From assembly GCF_029255545.1 (NCBI RefSeq), contig NZ_JANLJJ010000079.1:62001-126000 (forward strand): a DNA stretch of 64,000 nt. Direction: 5' to 3'. Below are positions 27,650-39,201 of the stretch, in pieces (position 1 is the stretch's first letter; the number at the start of each line of letters is the position of its first letter). Both the position numbers and the translations under genes were made by a program. The DNA comes from Ferrovibrio sp. Lineage in GTDB: Bacteria > Pseudomonadota > Alphaproteobacteria > Ferrovibrionales > Ferrovibrionaceae. Under the pieces are notes generated by a model that was not told where the DNA came from, ran no database searches, and saw only the letters and a list, made by a program, of their open reading frames with translations.

Positions 27650-28186
27650 ATGCAGATCGCGCCGACGCCCCTGGCCGGACTCTTCACGGTCGAGACCGAA
27701 CCGCAGGGCGACGAGCGCGGTTTTTTTCACCGCCTGTTCGATGCCGACAGCTTTGCTGATGCCGGAATCGACTTCCTGCCGCGCCAGAGCGGCATCAGCC
27801 GCAACCTGCGGCGCGGCACCCTGCGTGGCCTGCATTACCAGAAGGCGCCGGCCGAACAGGCCAAGCTGGTGCGCTGCCTGGCCGGCGCGATTTTTGATGT
27901 CGCCGTCGATATCCGGTCCGGCTCGGCCACGCATGGACAATGGTATGGCCTGGAGCTGACGCCGGAGAACAGCCGCGCGTTGTTCATACCCGGCGGCTTC
28001 GCCCACGGCTTCATCACCCTGGTTGACGACACCGACGTGCTCTATGAGCTTGGTGCGGGCGAGCGGCGCGAGCTTTCGGCCGGTTTGCGCTGGAATGATC
28101 CGGCATTCTCAATCCGCTGGCCGCTGGAACCGGCGGTGATCAACCGGCGCGATGCCGAATGGCCGGATTTCAGATCGGAGAGCTGA
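27650..28186 (+). CDS. RmlC-type NDP-4-keto-6-deoxysugar 3,5-epimerase
   Basis: 178 residues, a complete RmlC cupin. The catalytic histidine motif [12 protein letters not shown] and the beta-barrel motif [13 protein letters not shown] are intact, and the tyrosine region DVLYELGAG follows. The enzyme epimerises C-3 and/or C-5 of a 4-keto-6-deoxysugar nucleotide. Located between the C-methyltransferase (2-bp gap) and an acetyltransferase, it probably works on the CDP-linked methylated intermediate rather than dTDP-rhamnose; no rmlA/B/D are present here. Confidence 0.92.
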   Translation: MQIAPTPLAGLFTVETEPQGDERGFFHRLFDADSFADAGIDFLPRQSGISRNLRRGTLRGLHYQKAPAEQAKLVRCLAGAIFDVAVDIRSGSATHGQWYGLELTPENSRALFIPGGFAHGFITLVDDTDVLYELGAGERRELSAGLRWNDPAFSIRWPLEPAVINRRDAEWPDFRSES

Positions 28187-28187
28187 C

Positions 28188-28763
28188 ATGGCTGCCTTCC
28201 GCAAACTGAGGGAAAGACTCGGGCTGCGCCGGGCGGAAGCATGGCCGCCGCATGTGGCCGTCGGCCGCCACACCTATGGCCTGCACCGCAACAGTTTTGT
28301 GCGGCCGTCGGCGCAGGCCCCGGTCACGGTGGGGCAGTTCTGCTCGATTGGGCCCGATGTGCTGATCTTCGGCCAGGCCGATCATCCTGTTGCTTTGCCA
28401 TCCACTTACCCATTCCGTACCATGCTGCTTGATCCCGATGCCGGCAACGTCGATGCCATCACCAAGGGCGGGGTGGTGATCGGGAACGATGTCTGGATCG
28501 GCGCCCGCGCCATGGTCATGTCCGGAGTCACGATTGCCGATGGCGCCATCATCGGCGCCGGTGCGGTGGTGGCGCGCGACGTGCCGCCCTATGGCATCGT
28601 CGTCGGCAATCCAGCGCGGCTGGCGAAATACCGCTTCGCGCCCGAGATGATCGACGCCTTGCTGCAGATCCGCTGGTGGGACTGGCCGGATGAGAAAATC
28701 CGCAGCTTCGAAGCGGAATTCTACGGCCCGGTCGAGGCTTTCATCGCCCGGGCGCGGGGCTAG
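28188..28763 (+). CDS. Left-handed beta-helix acetyltransferase (CatB/XAT-like)
   Basis: 191 residues from ATG 28188, with GGAG about 8 bp upstream; a longer frame from 28152 overlaps the previous gene and is less likely. Hexapeptide repeats are evident at residues ~20-55 and again at ~95-140 ([35 protein letters not shown], described here in parts), with the loop histidine in GQADHPV. Such trimeric enzymes O- or N-acetylate sugars with acetyl-CoA. Its 3' end overlaps the converging SDR by 4 bp. It probably acetylates the sugar of this cluster. Confidence 0.88.
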   Translation: MAAFRKLRERLGLRRAEAWPPHVAVGRHTYGLHRNSFVRPSAQAPVTVGQFCSIGPDVLIFGQADHPVALPSTYPFRTMLLDPDAGNVDAITKGGVVIGNDVWIGARAMVMSGVTIADGAIIGAGAVVARDVPPYGIVVGNPARLAKYRFAPEMIDALLQIRWWDWPDEKIRSFEAEFYGPVEAFIARARG

Positions 28764-29620
28764 CCGCCCAGTTCGGCGCGCAGGAAATCTTCCAGCCGCC
28801 GCTGCGGGCGCCATCCGGGCGGTGGCGTGCCGGTCTTCCAGGTCTGCATGATCTCCCCATCGCGATAGGGCCGCGCACCCCAGGCGATATTCGGCGCCCG
28901 GCCCGCAATCCTCTCGATCATCGACGCCAGCTGCCGCAGGCTGAGCGGGCTGCCGGATGACAGCGCATAGCGCGCCATCTGATCCGTGGCCGCGGCCGCG
29001 GCCAGCAATCCGTCGATGGCATCACCGATATGCAGGAGGTCGACCTCCTGCTCGCCCGGCGACAATTCCAGCCGCATCCCGGTTCTGGCGCTGGCGATCA
29101 GGTTCATCAGCAGCTTGCCGCGGGTGTCCTGTGGTCCATAGGTGTCGTACAGCAGGACGGTGCGGCAGGCCATGCCGCGCCGCAGGGCGAAATAGGCCAG
29201 CAGATCCTCGAAGGCCTGCTTGCTTGCGGCATAGAGCGAGGCGGGGGCGTAGTTGCCGTCGCGATCCATCTGCGAGGCGGTTCCGGCGTTGATGAAGCTG
29301 CGGCACCCGGACCGCATGGCGGCATCGGCCAGGGTGGTGCCGAACACAAGGTTGCTGTCCAGCAGCGGCGCGATGTCGGCCGGTCCGTAGTCATGCTGGT
29401 AGCGCGTCGCGAGATGGAAGCAGGTCTGCGGCCGGAGCCCGGACAGCACCGCCGGCAGGTCGGCGGCCTGTATGCCTCGGTGGATGGTTACGGCGGCCGG
29501 CAGGAAAGTCGTGTCCGAATCCGGCTGGCAGAGCACATGCACGGTCTCACCCTGTGCGATGAGGTGCCGCACCAGATGCCGGCCGATGTAGCCCGTGCCG
29601 CCGGAAACCAGGATGGTCAT
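28760..29620 (-). CDS. NAD(P)-dependent SDR, NDP-sugar 4-ketoreductase-like
   Basis: 286 residues, an extended SDR with [16 protein letters not shown] (NAD motif, residues 5-20), INAGTASQ (catalytic serine region), YAASK (YxxxK) and a C-terminal substrate domain. It resembles CDP-abequose/CDP-paratose synthase-type reductases (RfbJ group) and could be the final 4-keto reduction of the CDP-sugar assembled by the facing genes. It converges on the acetyltransferase with a 4-bp overlap and lies 50 bp downstream of an amidase on the same strand. Substrate inferred from location. Confidence 0.8.
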   Translation of the reverse strand: MTILVSGGTGYIGRHLVRHLIAQGETVHVLCQPDSDTTFLPAAVTIHRGIQAADLPAVLSGLRPQTCFHLATRYQHDYGPADIAPLLDSNLVFGTTLADAAMRSGCRSFINAGTASQMDRDGNYAPASLYAASKQAFEDLLAYFALRRGMACRTVLLYDTYGPQDTRGKLLMNLIASARTGMRLELSPGEQEVDLLHIGDAIDGLLAAAAATDQMARYALSSGSPLSLRQLASMIERIAGRAPNIAWGARPYRDGEIMQTWKTGTPPPGWRPQRRLEDFLRAELGG

Positions 29621-29670
29621 GGCGGATGCTTAGCGGGTTTTTCGCCGCGGCGGAAGCCCGTTCGGCGGCT

Positions 29671-31059
29671 TTAAGGCTCGGGCCAGGGCCGTAGGGAGGG
29701 GCGCATCTGTTCGAAAATATGTGCCATGCGCAGCACGCCGACATCGTCGAAGCGGTGACCAACGATCTGCAGCCCGATCGGCAGGCCGTCTTCGTCATAG
29801 CCGGCGCAGATCGAGGCGGCCGGCTGTTCCGACATGTTGAAGGGCGCCGTGAAGCAGATATGGTCGAAGGGATGCTCGGGGTCGTTGCCGGGGCAGGCCT
29901 CTTCCGCTGCATAAGCGGTGATCGGCGAGGTTGGCGACAGCAGGAAATCATAGGGCTGGGTGGCAGCCACGGCCGCTTCGCGCAGGGCAAAGACCTGGGC
30001 CAGGCCGCGCATCGCATCGGCGGCGCTGAGTTTCGCGGCGCCGCGGCACCAGCTGGCGATGAAAGGCAGTACTTTCGCCTGTCGCTCCGGCGCCATCAGT
30101 TCGAAATCGGCCCAGGCGCGAGCCTGGAACACGGCATCGAGTCCCTTGGCCATCGCGGCCGTCATGAAGGGTTTGACAGGTTCGACATGGGCGCCGGCAG
30201 CGGCGAACAGTTTGGCTGCCCGCTCCACGGCTTCACGTACCGCCGGCTGCGGTTTGGTGCCGTGGCCGATCTCGAGCAGCAGGCCGATGCGTTTGCCCTT
30301 TGCCTCGCCGTCGAGCAGCTTGGGATAGTCCAGGTCCTCATAGGGCAGGGCCATATAGTCCCGTGCATCCGGCCGGGTCAGATGGTTCATCAGCAGCGCG
30401 GCATCCAGCACCGTGCGGGTCATCGGACCGGTGACGCGGCCGAGCCAGGGTGGGCTGATCGGGATGCGTCCCAGGCTGGGTTTCAGTGCGAAGATGCCGT
30501 TATAGGCCGCCGGCAGGCGTACGCTGCCGCCGATATCGGTGCCCACCGCCAGCGGGCCATAACCGGCGGCGATGGCGGCGCCGGCGCCCGATGACGAGCC
30601 GGCCGTGTTGCGCCGGGTGTCCCAGGGATTGCGCGTGGTGCCGTGCAGGCTGGAAACGCCCGAGGCGAGCATGCCGAAATCCGGCATCGTGGTCTTGCCG
30701 AGGATGACGCAGCCGGCCTCGCGCACGCGGGCGGCGGGTGGCGCGTCGACCGCGCTCGGCGTCAGGTCGGCGGCCGCCGTGCCGATCGGCGTCGGCACGC
30801 CCTGGCTGGCGATATTCTCCTTCAGCGTGATCGGCACGCCGTCCAGCGGGCTTAAGGCCTCGCCTTTGCGCCAGCGCTGTTCGGCGGCTTTCGCCTGGAC
30901 CAGTGCTCCAGCCTCATCGGTCCGGTACATGGCATTGAGCTTCGGTTCCCACGCCTTGATGCGGGCCAGCGCGGCCCTGGTTGCCTCGACCGGCGACAGC
31001 CGCCCGGTGCGGTAGCCCATCCACAGGTCATGAGCAGTCAGGTCATGCAGCGCGGTCAT
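29671..31059 (-). CDS. Amidase-signature family amidase
   Basis: 462 residues with an intact catalytic triad: Lys80 (VPITLKENIA), the loop AGSSSGAG at 153-160, and Ser179 in GTDIGGSVR. It is a cytoplasmic amide hydrolase. It follows an M20 hydrolase by 19 bp and the genes of an oligopeptide ABC transporter, so it probably hydrolyses an imported amide or amino-acid derivative. It is only distantly similar to the amidase at 16,156-17,466 (different motif spacing), so this is not a recent duplication. Confidence 0.9.
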   Translation of the reverse strand: MTALHDLTAHDLWMGYRTGRLSPVEATRAALARIKAWEPKLNAMYRTDEAGALVQAKAAEQRWRKGEALSPLDGVPITLKENIASQGVPTPIGTAAADLTPSAVDAPPAARVREAGCVILGKTTMPDFGMLASGVSSLHGTTRNPWDTRRNTAGSSSGAGAAIAAGYGPLAVGTDIGGSVRLPAAYNGIFALKPSLGRIPISPPWLGRVTGPMTRTVLDAALLMNHLTRPDARDYMALPYEDLDYPKLLDGEAKGKRIGLLLEIGHGTKPQPAVREAVERAAKLFAAAGAHVEPVKPFMTAAMAKGLDAVFQARAWADFELMAPERQAKVLPFIASWCRGAAKLSAADAMRGLAQVFALREAAVAATQPYDFLLSPTSPITAYAAEEACPGNDPEHPFDHICFTAPFNMSEQPAASICAGYDEDGLPIGLQIVGHRFDDVGVLRMAHIFEQMRPSLRPWPEP

Positions 31060-31078
31060 GCTCGTTCTCCGGGTCTGG

Positions 31079-32377
31079 TCAGCTGTCGAGACGATTCACG
31101 CCGCACCAGCGCGTCATGAACAGGGCCAGCACCTTGGCGACTTCCATCATGCTGTCGATGGAGACCCATTCGTCGATGCCATGGATGCTTTCGGCATAGG
31201 GGCCGTAACAGGTGGCCGGCGTGTTGCCATAGAGATTGAAGAAGCGGGCATCGGTGGTGCCGGTGAAGGCGGTATATTCGGCTGTCTTGCCAGTGACGGC
31301 GTGGAAGCAGTCGCTCAGGGTGGTGATCACCGGCTGGTTCATGTCCAGTTCGAAGCCTTCGGCCTGAAAGCCCTCGTAGATCACTTTGTAGGTCAGGCTG
31401 TTGCTCATCGGATGCCGGCGATAGGCATCGGCCAGCAGGGCCTCCACCTCGGCTCGCACCTCCGACGGCGATTTGCCCGGATAGAAGCCAAGCCGGATAT
31501 CGGCACGGGCCGCGGTCGGCACCGAGGAGGCCCATTCGCCGCCCTGGATCTTGCCGAGGTTGAAATTTACCGGATGCTCGTGCTTGTGGTAGCAGGCATG
31601 GCGACCTTCCGGCGCATTCCATTGCTGCTCCAGTTTTTTCAGTTCGCCGAACATGTAGGCGGCGAAATCGATGGCGCCAACGCCGGTATGGGCCACCGAG
31701 GCATGCACCGGCTTGCCCGAGATTTCCAGCGCCAGCCACATCACGCCCATCTGCGCCTGCAGGATGCCCGGCGTGGGTTCGGGGATGATCGCCGCATCGG
31801 CGGTATAGCCCTGCACCAGGCAGGCCAGGGCGCCGTTGCCGGTGCATTCCTCTTCCACCACCGACTGCAGGATAACTTTCGCGGCCGGTTCCAGCTTGAG
31901 GTTCTGCAACGCTTTCAGCGCCATGGTATAGGCGACGATCCCGGCCTTCATGTCGCCGGCGCCGCGGCCATAGAGGCGGTCGCCCTTGATCCAGGGCTCG
32001 AACGGCGGTCTGGTCCACAGACTTTCGGCCCCCACCGGCACGACGTCGATATGGCCGTTGAAGATCAGCGAACGGCCGTGCCGGCCATGCCTGGGCTCAT
32101 GCAGGCCGACGATATTGTGGCGGCCGTCATAAGAGACGATGGAGGGCGAGTAGCCCGGGTGATCCCTGATCTTTGCCTCATCGATGGCGAATTCATCCAC
32201 CCGCAGGCCCATGCCTTCGAATACGCCGCGCATGCGATCCTGCGCGCTCCGTTCCGCGCCGAGCAGGGAAGGGTGGCGCACCAGATCGCAGAGCAGATCG
32301 ACGGCTTCGCCGCGCAATGTCGCGACGGCGGCCTCGATCTGCGCCTGATCGACGGGCGCATCCAGGATATCCGACAT
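31079..32377 (-). CDS. ArgE/DapE-family M20 deacylase/peptidase
   Basis: 432 residues with the M20 metal-site pattern: His109-x-Asp111 (FNGHIDVVP), Asp142 (GRGAGDMKAG) and the Glu175-Glu176 pair (SVVEEECTG). The family removes acyl groups from amino acids or cleaves dipeptides, using two zinc ions. No signal peptide. It lies 44 bp downstream of the ABC-transporter ATPase gene, so its product likely works on imported material. Whether the substrate is an N-acyl amino acid or a dipeptide cannot be decided. Confidence 0.92.
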   Translation of the reverse strand: MSDILDAPVDQAQIEAAVATLRGEAVDLLCDLVRHPSLLGAERSAQDRMRGVFEGMGLRVDEFAIDEAKIRDHPGYSPSIVSYDGRHNIVGLHEPRHGRHGRSLIFNGHIDVVPVGAESLWTRPPFEPWIKGDRLYGRGAGDMKAGIVAYTMALKALQNLKLEPAAKVILQSVVEEECTGNGALACLVQGYTADAAIIPEPTPGILQAQMGVMWLALEISGKPVHASVAHTGVGAIDFAAYMFGELKKLEQQWNAPEGRHACYHKHEHPVNFNLGKIQGGEWASSVPTAARADIRLGFYPGKSPSEVRAEVEALLADAYRRHPMSNSLTYKVIYEGFQAEGFELDMNQPVITTLSDCFHAVTGKTAEYTAFTGTTDARFFNLYGNTPATCYGPYAESIHGIDEWVSIDSMMEVAKVLALFMTRWCGVNRLDS

Positions 32378-32421
32378 GACGTTCCTCCTTCCTGCGTCCG
32401 GGCCTGCTCGTAACCGCAGGC

Positions 32422-34056
<1,635 letters not shown>

Positions 34057-34059
34057 GGC

Positions 34060-34902
34060 TCAGGCCCCCAGCCGTTTCTTCATGCGCGGATCAAGCGTGT
34101 CGCGCAGGCCGTCGCCGAGGATGTTGACCGCCAGGATGGTGCAGGCGAGGAAGCCGCCGGGGAACAGGATGATCCATGGCGCGCGCTGAAACACGCCGCG
34201 GCCCTCGGCGATGATGTTGCCCCAGGTCGGGATTTCCGGCGGCAGGCCGGCGCCCAGGAAACTGAGGATGGCTTCCACCAGGATGGCGGAGGCGCAGATA
34301 TACGTGCCCTGCACGATCAGCGGCGCGATGGTGTTGGGCAGGATATGCTGGATCAGGATTTTCGGGGTCGGCGTGCCGAGGCCGATCGCCGCCTCGACAT
34401 AAGGCTCCTCGCGGATGGAAAGCACCACGCCGCGCACCAGGCGGGCGACGCGCGGAATTTCCGGGATCACGATGGCGACGATCACGGTGACCAGCGTGGC
34501 GCCCGACAGCGACACCAGGGCGATGGCGAGCAGGATGCCCGGGATTGCCATCAGGCCGTCCATGGCGCGCATGACGGGGCCGTCAAGCCAGCGGATATAA
34601 CCGGCCACCAGGCCGATGGTCAGGCCGATGCTGATGGCGATGGCGGCAACGCAGGCGCTGACCAGCAGCGAGACCTGCGCCCCATGCAGCACGCGGGTCC
34701 ATACATCGCGACCCAGCATATCGGTACCCATCAGGAACTCACCCGAGGGTGGCTTGAGGCGGAAGCGCGGCGCGATCTGGCCCGGATCGAATTGCGACAG
34801 CACTGGCGCCAGCAGGGCAATGATCAGCAGCAGCAGTAGGATGCCACCGCCAATCAGCACGGATGTATTGCGAAAGATCGCATGACGGAACAGGGCACGC
34901 AT
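34060..34902 (-). CDS. ABC peptide transporter permease, DppC type
   Basis: 280 residues with an N-terminal membrane segment (VLIGGGILLLLLIIALLAPVL), the DppC-family motif FLMGTDMLGRDVWTRVLHGAQ, and the coupling-helix region around EPYVEAAIGLGTP. About six membrane segments. It forms the heterodimeric pore with the DppB-type protein, whose stop codon shares a base with this start (coordinates meet at 34,902). Part of the minus-strand peptide-uptake operon. Confidence 0.94.
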   Translation of the reverse strand: MRALFRHAIFRNTSVLIGGGILLLLLIIALLAPVLSQFDPGQIAPRFRLKPPSGEFLMGTDMLGRDVWTRVLHGAQVSLLVSACVAAIAISIGLTIGLVAGYIRWLDGPVMRAMDGLMAIPGILLAIALVSLSGATLVTVIVAIVIPEIPRVARLVRGVVLSIREEPYVEAAIGLGTPTPKILIQHILPNTIAPLIVQGTYICASAILVEAILSFLGAGLPPEIPTWGNIIAEGRGVFQRAPWIILFPGGFLACTILAVNILGDGLRDTLDPRMKKRLGA

Positions 34903-35843
34903 CAGTAACGAATCCGCGGATCGAGTAGGACGTAGGCGACGTCGATGGCCAGGTTGATCAGCACGTAGACGCCTGAGAACAGCAGGATGACGCCCTGGAT
35001 GATCGGGTAGTCGCGCGCCAGCACCGCCTCGACCACCAGGCGGCCGACGCCGGGGATGTTGAACACGGTTTCGGTGATCACCACGCCGCCGATCAGCAGG
35101 GCAAAGCCGATGCCGATCACCGACACGATCGGCACGGCGGCGTTGCGCAGGGCGTGCCGGACCAGCACGGTGCTCTCATTCAGCCCCTTGGCATGGGCGG
35201 TGCGGATATAATCCTCGCCCAGTACTTCCAGCATGGCGGCGCGGGTGATGCGCGCGAACAGCGCGATGTAGATGAAGCTGAGGGTCAGCGTCGGCAGGGC
35301 GATGCGCTCCAGGAACGGCAGCAGCCCTTCGCTCAGCGAGGCGAAGCCCTGCACCGGGAAGATGTCGAGCTTCATCGAGAAGAAATAGATCAGGATATAG
35401 CCCAGCACGAAGACCGGGATCGAGAATCCGACCACCGACAGGGCCATGATGCCACGGTCGATCCAGCCGCCCTGTTTCCAGGCGGCGATGATGCCGATCG
35501 GCACCGCCACGATCACCGCGAAAAGCAGCGTGGTGAGCGCCAGCGAGATGGTCGGCTCGATGCGCTGGCCGATCATGTGCGCGACCGGCTGCTTGGACAG
35601 CACCGATTTGCCGAGATCGCCCTGCGCCAGCTGGCCGGCCCAGGTGATGAACTGCTCCCAGATCGGCCGGTCGAGGCCAAGATCGGCGCGGATGGCGGCG
35701 ATCATCTCCGGCGTGGCGGCGTCGCCGGCCAAAATCGCGGCCGGATCGCCGGGGCTGAGCCGCAGCAGCAGGAAAACGAAAATGGCCACCACCCCCATGA
35801 CGGGGATGGCGGCCACCAGACGTGAAAGAATCAGACGAAGCAT
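34902..35843 (-). CDS. ABC peptide transporter permease, DppB type
   Basis: 313 residues beginning MLRLILSRLVAAIPVMGVVAIFVFLLLRL, the characteristic first transmembrane helix and following LSPGDPA of DppB/OppB permeases. The coupling motif is visible in EDYIRTAHAKGLNESTVLVRHALRNA. Six membrane segments. It lies 33 bp downstream of the substrate-binding protein gene and is followed directly by the DppC-type gene. Confidence 0.94.
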   Translation of the reverse strand: MLRLILSRLVAAIPVMGVVAIFVFLLLRLSPGDPAAILAGDAATPEMIAAIRADLGLDRPIWEQFITWAGQLAQGDLGKSVLSKQPVAHMIGQRIEPTISLALTTLLFAVIVAVPIGIIAAWKQGGWIDRGIMALSVVGFSIPVFVLGYILIYFFSMKLDIFPVQGFASLSEGLLPFLERIALPTLTLSFIYIALFARITRAAMLEVLGEDYIRTAHAKGLNESTVLVRHALRNAAVPIVSVIGIGFALLIGGVVITETVFNIPGVGRLVVEAVLARDYPIIQGVILLFSGVYVLINLAIDVAYVLLDPRIRY

Positions 35844-35876
35844 GGAAAACGCTTACGCAACTATCATGCCACTACG

Positions 35877-37478
35877 TCAGTTCTTTTCGATGTTCCACAG
35901 GACGAAGGCCGGCGAGGGCAGGGTGCCCTTGATGTTCTTGCGCACCGCCGACGGCTGGAAATATTCGCCGAGCGGGATGTAGTGGACCATCTCGTAGAGA
36001 CGCTTCTGCACGGCCGTCGCGATCGCCTTCTGCTTGGCGGGATCGGTTTCGCGGGCATAGTCGTCACGCAGCTTCTCGATCACTGCGTCTTCGGTCCAGC
36101 CGAAGAAGCCGCCGACCTTGCCGAGACCCTTAACACCGGCATTGGTGATCGGGTTCATCATGTCGGCGGTGCCCCAGGCGGTGTGGAAGATGTGCCAGCC
36201 GCCCTGATCGATCGGGTCGGTCTTGGCGCGACGTCCCACCAGGGTCTGCCAGTCCATCGACTGCACTTCGATATTCATGCCGATGGCGCGCAGCAGCGGG
36301 GCCGAGACCAGCGGCAGCTGGTTGATGCTGTTCAGGTCGGTCGGCGCCATGATGACGATCTTCTCGCCCTTGTAGCCGCTTTCCGCCAGCATCTTCTTCG
36401 CCTTGGCAACGTCGGCCTTCTTGATGCCGACGGCGCCTTCCTCGGTCTTCAGCGGGGTCGAGCAGCCGAAGATCGCGCCGCAGACCTTGTAGTAGTCCGG
36501 ATCGCCCACCTGGGCGGCCAGGTAATCCTCCTGCTGGATCGCATGCAGGATGGCCTGGCGCACCTTCACGTTATCCAGCGGCGGCTGCAGCCAGTTCATG
36601 CGCAGCATGTAATTCATGCCGAGCGGCTGCAGGTTGCGGATTTCGATATCCTTCTGCTTCTTCAGCTCCGGCAGCAGGTCGAAGGCCGGCTGTTCCCAGA
36701 TATCGACTTCGCCCTTGATCAGGGCGTTCATCGCCGTCTGCGGATCGCTGATGCTGGTCCACTCGACGCGGTCCACCTTCACGACCTTGCCGCCGCTGGT
36801 GAAGCTGGGCGGCTCGCTGCGCGGCTTGTAGTCCGGATTCTTCTCGTAAACCACCTTCACGCCGGGCTGGAATTCAGCCTTGACGAAGCGGTAGGGGCCT
36901 GAGCCGATCTCATCGGGCACATTCTGGTTGGCCGGGGTGTCGGCCATGCGCTTGGGCATGATGAAAGGCACGTTCGAGCTGGGCTTGCCCAGTGAGTCGA
37001 GGACCAGGCCGTAGGGCTCCTTCAGCACGAGCTGGAAGGTATTGGCGTCGACCTCTTTCCACTCCTTGGTATAGGAGAAGAGCTTCTGGCCCATGGTGTC
37101 GTTCTTGCCCCAGCGCGCCAGCGAGGCAATGACGTCGGCCGAGGTGACCGGGGCGCCATCATGGAACTTCTGGCCCGCCCGCAGCGTGAAGGTATAGGTC
37201 AGCTTGTCGCCGCTGACCTCGTACTTCTCCACCATCTGCGGCTTGACCTGCATCTTGTCGTCGACCGCAAACAGCGTGTCGTAGATCATGTAGCCGTGAT
37301 TGCGCGACATGAAGGCGGTGGTCAGGATCGGATCGGTGATGCGCAGACCGGCATGCGGGATGAAGCGCAGGACCTTTTTATCCTGGGCGACGGCTTCAGT
37401 GGCGGCGCCGGCCAGCAGGCCCAGCCCGATGCTCAAACCGATAACGGATACGAGTTGACGAAAATGACGCGGACGCAT
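35877..37478 (-). CDS. ABC peptide transporter substrate-binding protein (family 5)
   Basis: 533 residues with a signal peptide (hydrophobic SVIGLSIGLGLLAGAATEAVAQ, cleavage likely after AQ near residue 32). It has the SBP_bac_5 hallmarks TLRAGQKFHDGAPVTSADV and IGSGPYRFV. It delivers peptides, or peptide-like or opine-type ligands, to the DppBC-type channel. It is the first gene of a six-gene minus-strand operon running to the amidase at 29,671. A GTATGCATAC palindrome about 50 bp upstream may be its operator. Ligand not predictable. Confidence 0.94.
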   Translation of the reverse strand: MRPRHFRQLVSVIGLSIGLGLLAGAATEAVAQDKKVLRFIPHAGLRITDPILTTAFMSRNHGYMIYDTLFAVDDKMQVKPQMVEKYEVSGDKLTYTFTLRAGQKFHDGAPVTSADVIASLARWGKNDTMGQKLFSYTKEWKEVDANTFQLVLKEPYGLVLDSLGKPSSNVPFIMPKRMADTPANQNVPDEIGSGPYRFVKAEFQPGVKVVYEKNPDYKPRSEPPSFTSGGKVVKVDRVEWTSISDPQTAMNALIKGEVDIWEQPAFDLLPELKKQKDIEIRNLQPLGMNYMLRMNWLQPPLDNVKVRQAILHAIQQEDYLAAQVGDPDYYKVCGAIFGCSTPLKTEEGAVGIKKADVAKAKKMLAESGYKGEKIVIMAPTDLNSINQLPLVSAPLLRAIGMNIEVQSMDWQTLVGRRAKTDPIDQGGWHIFHTAWGTADMMNPITNAGVKGLGKVGGFFGWTEDAVIEKLRDDYARETDPAKQKAIATAVQKRLYEMVHYIPLGEYFQPSAVRKNIKGTLPSPAFVLWNIEKN

Positions 37479-37525
37479 GGCACTCCCCCTTGTATTTGTT
37501 CGACCTCTAACGAAAGCTGATCATG

Positions 37526-37535
37526 GTATGCATAC
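37526..37535. promoter_or_regulatory. Palindromic operator candidate in the dpp/M81 divergent region
   Basis: GTATGCATAC is a perfect 10-bp palindrome in the 233-bp space between the divergent substrate-binding protein gene (start 37,478) and the M81 gene (start 37,712). A TTGACC hexamer lies beside it on the minus strand at 37,544-37,539. GntR-family regulators of the FCD type commonly bind GTATxxATAC-like sites, but no such regulator is adjacent here. Function is inferred. Confidence 0.45.
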
Positions 37536-37711
37536 GGAGGTCAAGCGGCTCTTTGCCGTTTTCGCAAGCTATCGTTCGAATGCCGTTTCGCTGTGCAGCA
37601 TGCTCGTTGGCGTGGCGTTCCGCATATAACCGGGAGACATTGGTCCATGTCGAATCTTGTCGATTACACGCAGGTCCGGATTCAGGGAGCGGCGCAACAG
37701 CCGCGTGGCCG

Positions 37712-39178
37712 ATGAAAGTCTTCATCGCCTGCCTGGGCACGGAAACCAACACCTTCTCGCCGCTGCCGACCGGCGAGCAGGGATTCTCGGAATGGATGCT
37801 GTATCGCGGCGATGCAACCCGGCATCCGGAGAATCTGTTCTCCGGCCCGTTGCATGTCTGGCGGCGCGCGGCAGAGGCGCAGCAGGCAGAAGTGGCGGAG
37901 AGCCTGTCGGCATTCGCCCAGCCCGCTGGCGTCACCGTCCGCAAGGTCTATGAAGGCTTCCGCGACGAAATCCTGGCCGACCTGAAGGCGGCCATGCCGG
38001 TCGACATGGTGCTGCTCAGCCTGCATGGCGCCATGGTGGCCGATGGCTATGACGATTGCGAAGGCGACCTGCTGGAGAAAATCCGGACCATTGTCGGACC
38101 AATGGCGGCGGTCGGCGCTGAGCTTGACCTGCATTGCTCGATCACCGAAAAGATGCTGGCCAATGCCGATGCGCTGGTCACCTTCAAGGAATACCCGCAT
38201 GTCGACAGCAATGCGCGGGCGCAGGAACTCTACGATATCCTGCTGGCCAAACAGCAGGGCAGCGCGAAGCCGGTGATGGCGGTGTTCGATACCCGGATGA
38301 TCAATCTGTGGCGCACGCCGGTCGAGCCGATGGCCTCCTTCGTGCGCGAGATGCAGGCCTGCGAGGGCCGCGACGGCATCCTGTCGGTATCGTTTGCCCA
38401 TGGCTTCCCGATGCAGGACGTGCCGGACGCCACGGCCAAGATGATCGTGGTTGCCGATGGCGACAAGGCCAGGGCGCAGGCGCTGGCGGAACGGCTCGGC
38501 CACAAAATATGGTCGCTGCGCGAGCAGACAGCGCCAAAGAATCTGAGCATCGATGCGGCGCTGGATCGCGCGCTCGGCCACACCGGCAGGCGGCCGGTGG
38601 TGCTGGCCGACATCACCGACAATCCCGGCGGCGGCGCGGCGGGCGACGCCACGTTCATCCTGCGTCGCATCATCGAGCGTGGCATCGAGAACGTGGCCAG
38701 CGGCGTCTACTGGGATCCGATGGCGGTGCGCTTCTGCTGCGATGCCGGCGAGGGGGCCAGCTTCGATCTGCGGGTCGGCGGCAAATGCGGCGTCACCTCG
38801 GGCGATCCGCTCGATCTGCGTGTCACGGTCAAGTCCATAATCATGGACGCTGCCCAGCCGGCGCTGACCGGCAGTCTGCCGATGGGGCCCTCGGTCTGGA
38901 TCCAGGCCGCAGGCGGCCGCGACCTGGTGCTGAATTCCCTGCGCACCCAGACCTTCCATCCCGGCGCTTTCGAGCAATTCGGCATCCGGCTCGCCGACAA
39001 GGCCATGGTGGTGGTGAAATCGACCCAGCATTTCCATGCCGGCTTCGCTCCCATCGCCGGCGACATTCTGTATGTCGAGGCGCCGGGCGCGATGCGCTCG
39101 GATTTCGCCGATATCCCGTTCCAGAAAGTGCGTGGTCCGTACTGGCCGCGCGTCGCCGATCCGTTTTCCGCTGCATAA
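37712..39178 (+). CDS. M81 family metallopeptidase (MlrC-like)
   Basis: 488 residues from ATG 37712; the frame is open upstream but the N-terminus MKVFIACLGTETNTFSPLPTG is where the family begins. Zinc-site motifs expected for MlrC are present: LLSLHGAMV, GAELDLHCSIT and KEYPHVDSNARA. A C-terminal domain carries the P-loop-free DUF1485 region with ADITDNPGGGAAGDATFIL. MlrC hydrolyses short linear peptides released from cyclic peptides, though many homologues act on unknown amides. It is divergent from the peptide-transporter operon and 23 bp upstream of the gamma-glutamyltransferase. Confidence 0.92.
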   Translation: MKVFIACLGTETNTFSPLPTGEQGFSEWMLYRGDATRHPENLFSGPLHVWRRAAEAQQAEVAESLSAFAQPAGVTVRKVYEGFRDEILADLKAAMPVDMVLLSLHGAMVADGYDDCEGDLLEKIRTIVGPMAAVGAELDLHCSITEKMLANADALVTFKEYPHVDSNARAQELYDILLAKQQGSAKPVMAVFDTRMINLWRTPVEPMASFVREMQACEGRDGILSVSFAHGFPMQDVPDATAKMIVVADGDKARAQALAERLGHKIWSLREQTAPKNLSIDAALDRALGHTGRRPVVLADITDNPGGGAAGDATFILRRIIERGIENVASGVYWDPMAVRFCCDAGEGASFDLRVGGKCGVTSGDPLDLRVTVKSIIMDAAQPALTGSLPMGPSVWIQAAGGRDLVLNSLRTQTFHPGAFEQFGIRLADKAMVVVKSTQHFHAGFAPIAGDILYVEAPGAMRSDFADIPFQKVRGPYWPRVADPFSAA

Positions 39179-39201
39179 CCAAAAAAGAGAGCCATCAGAC
39201 C

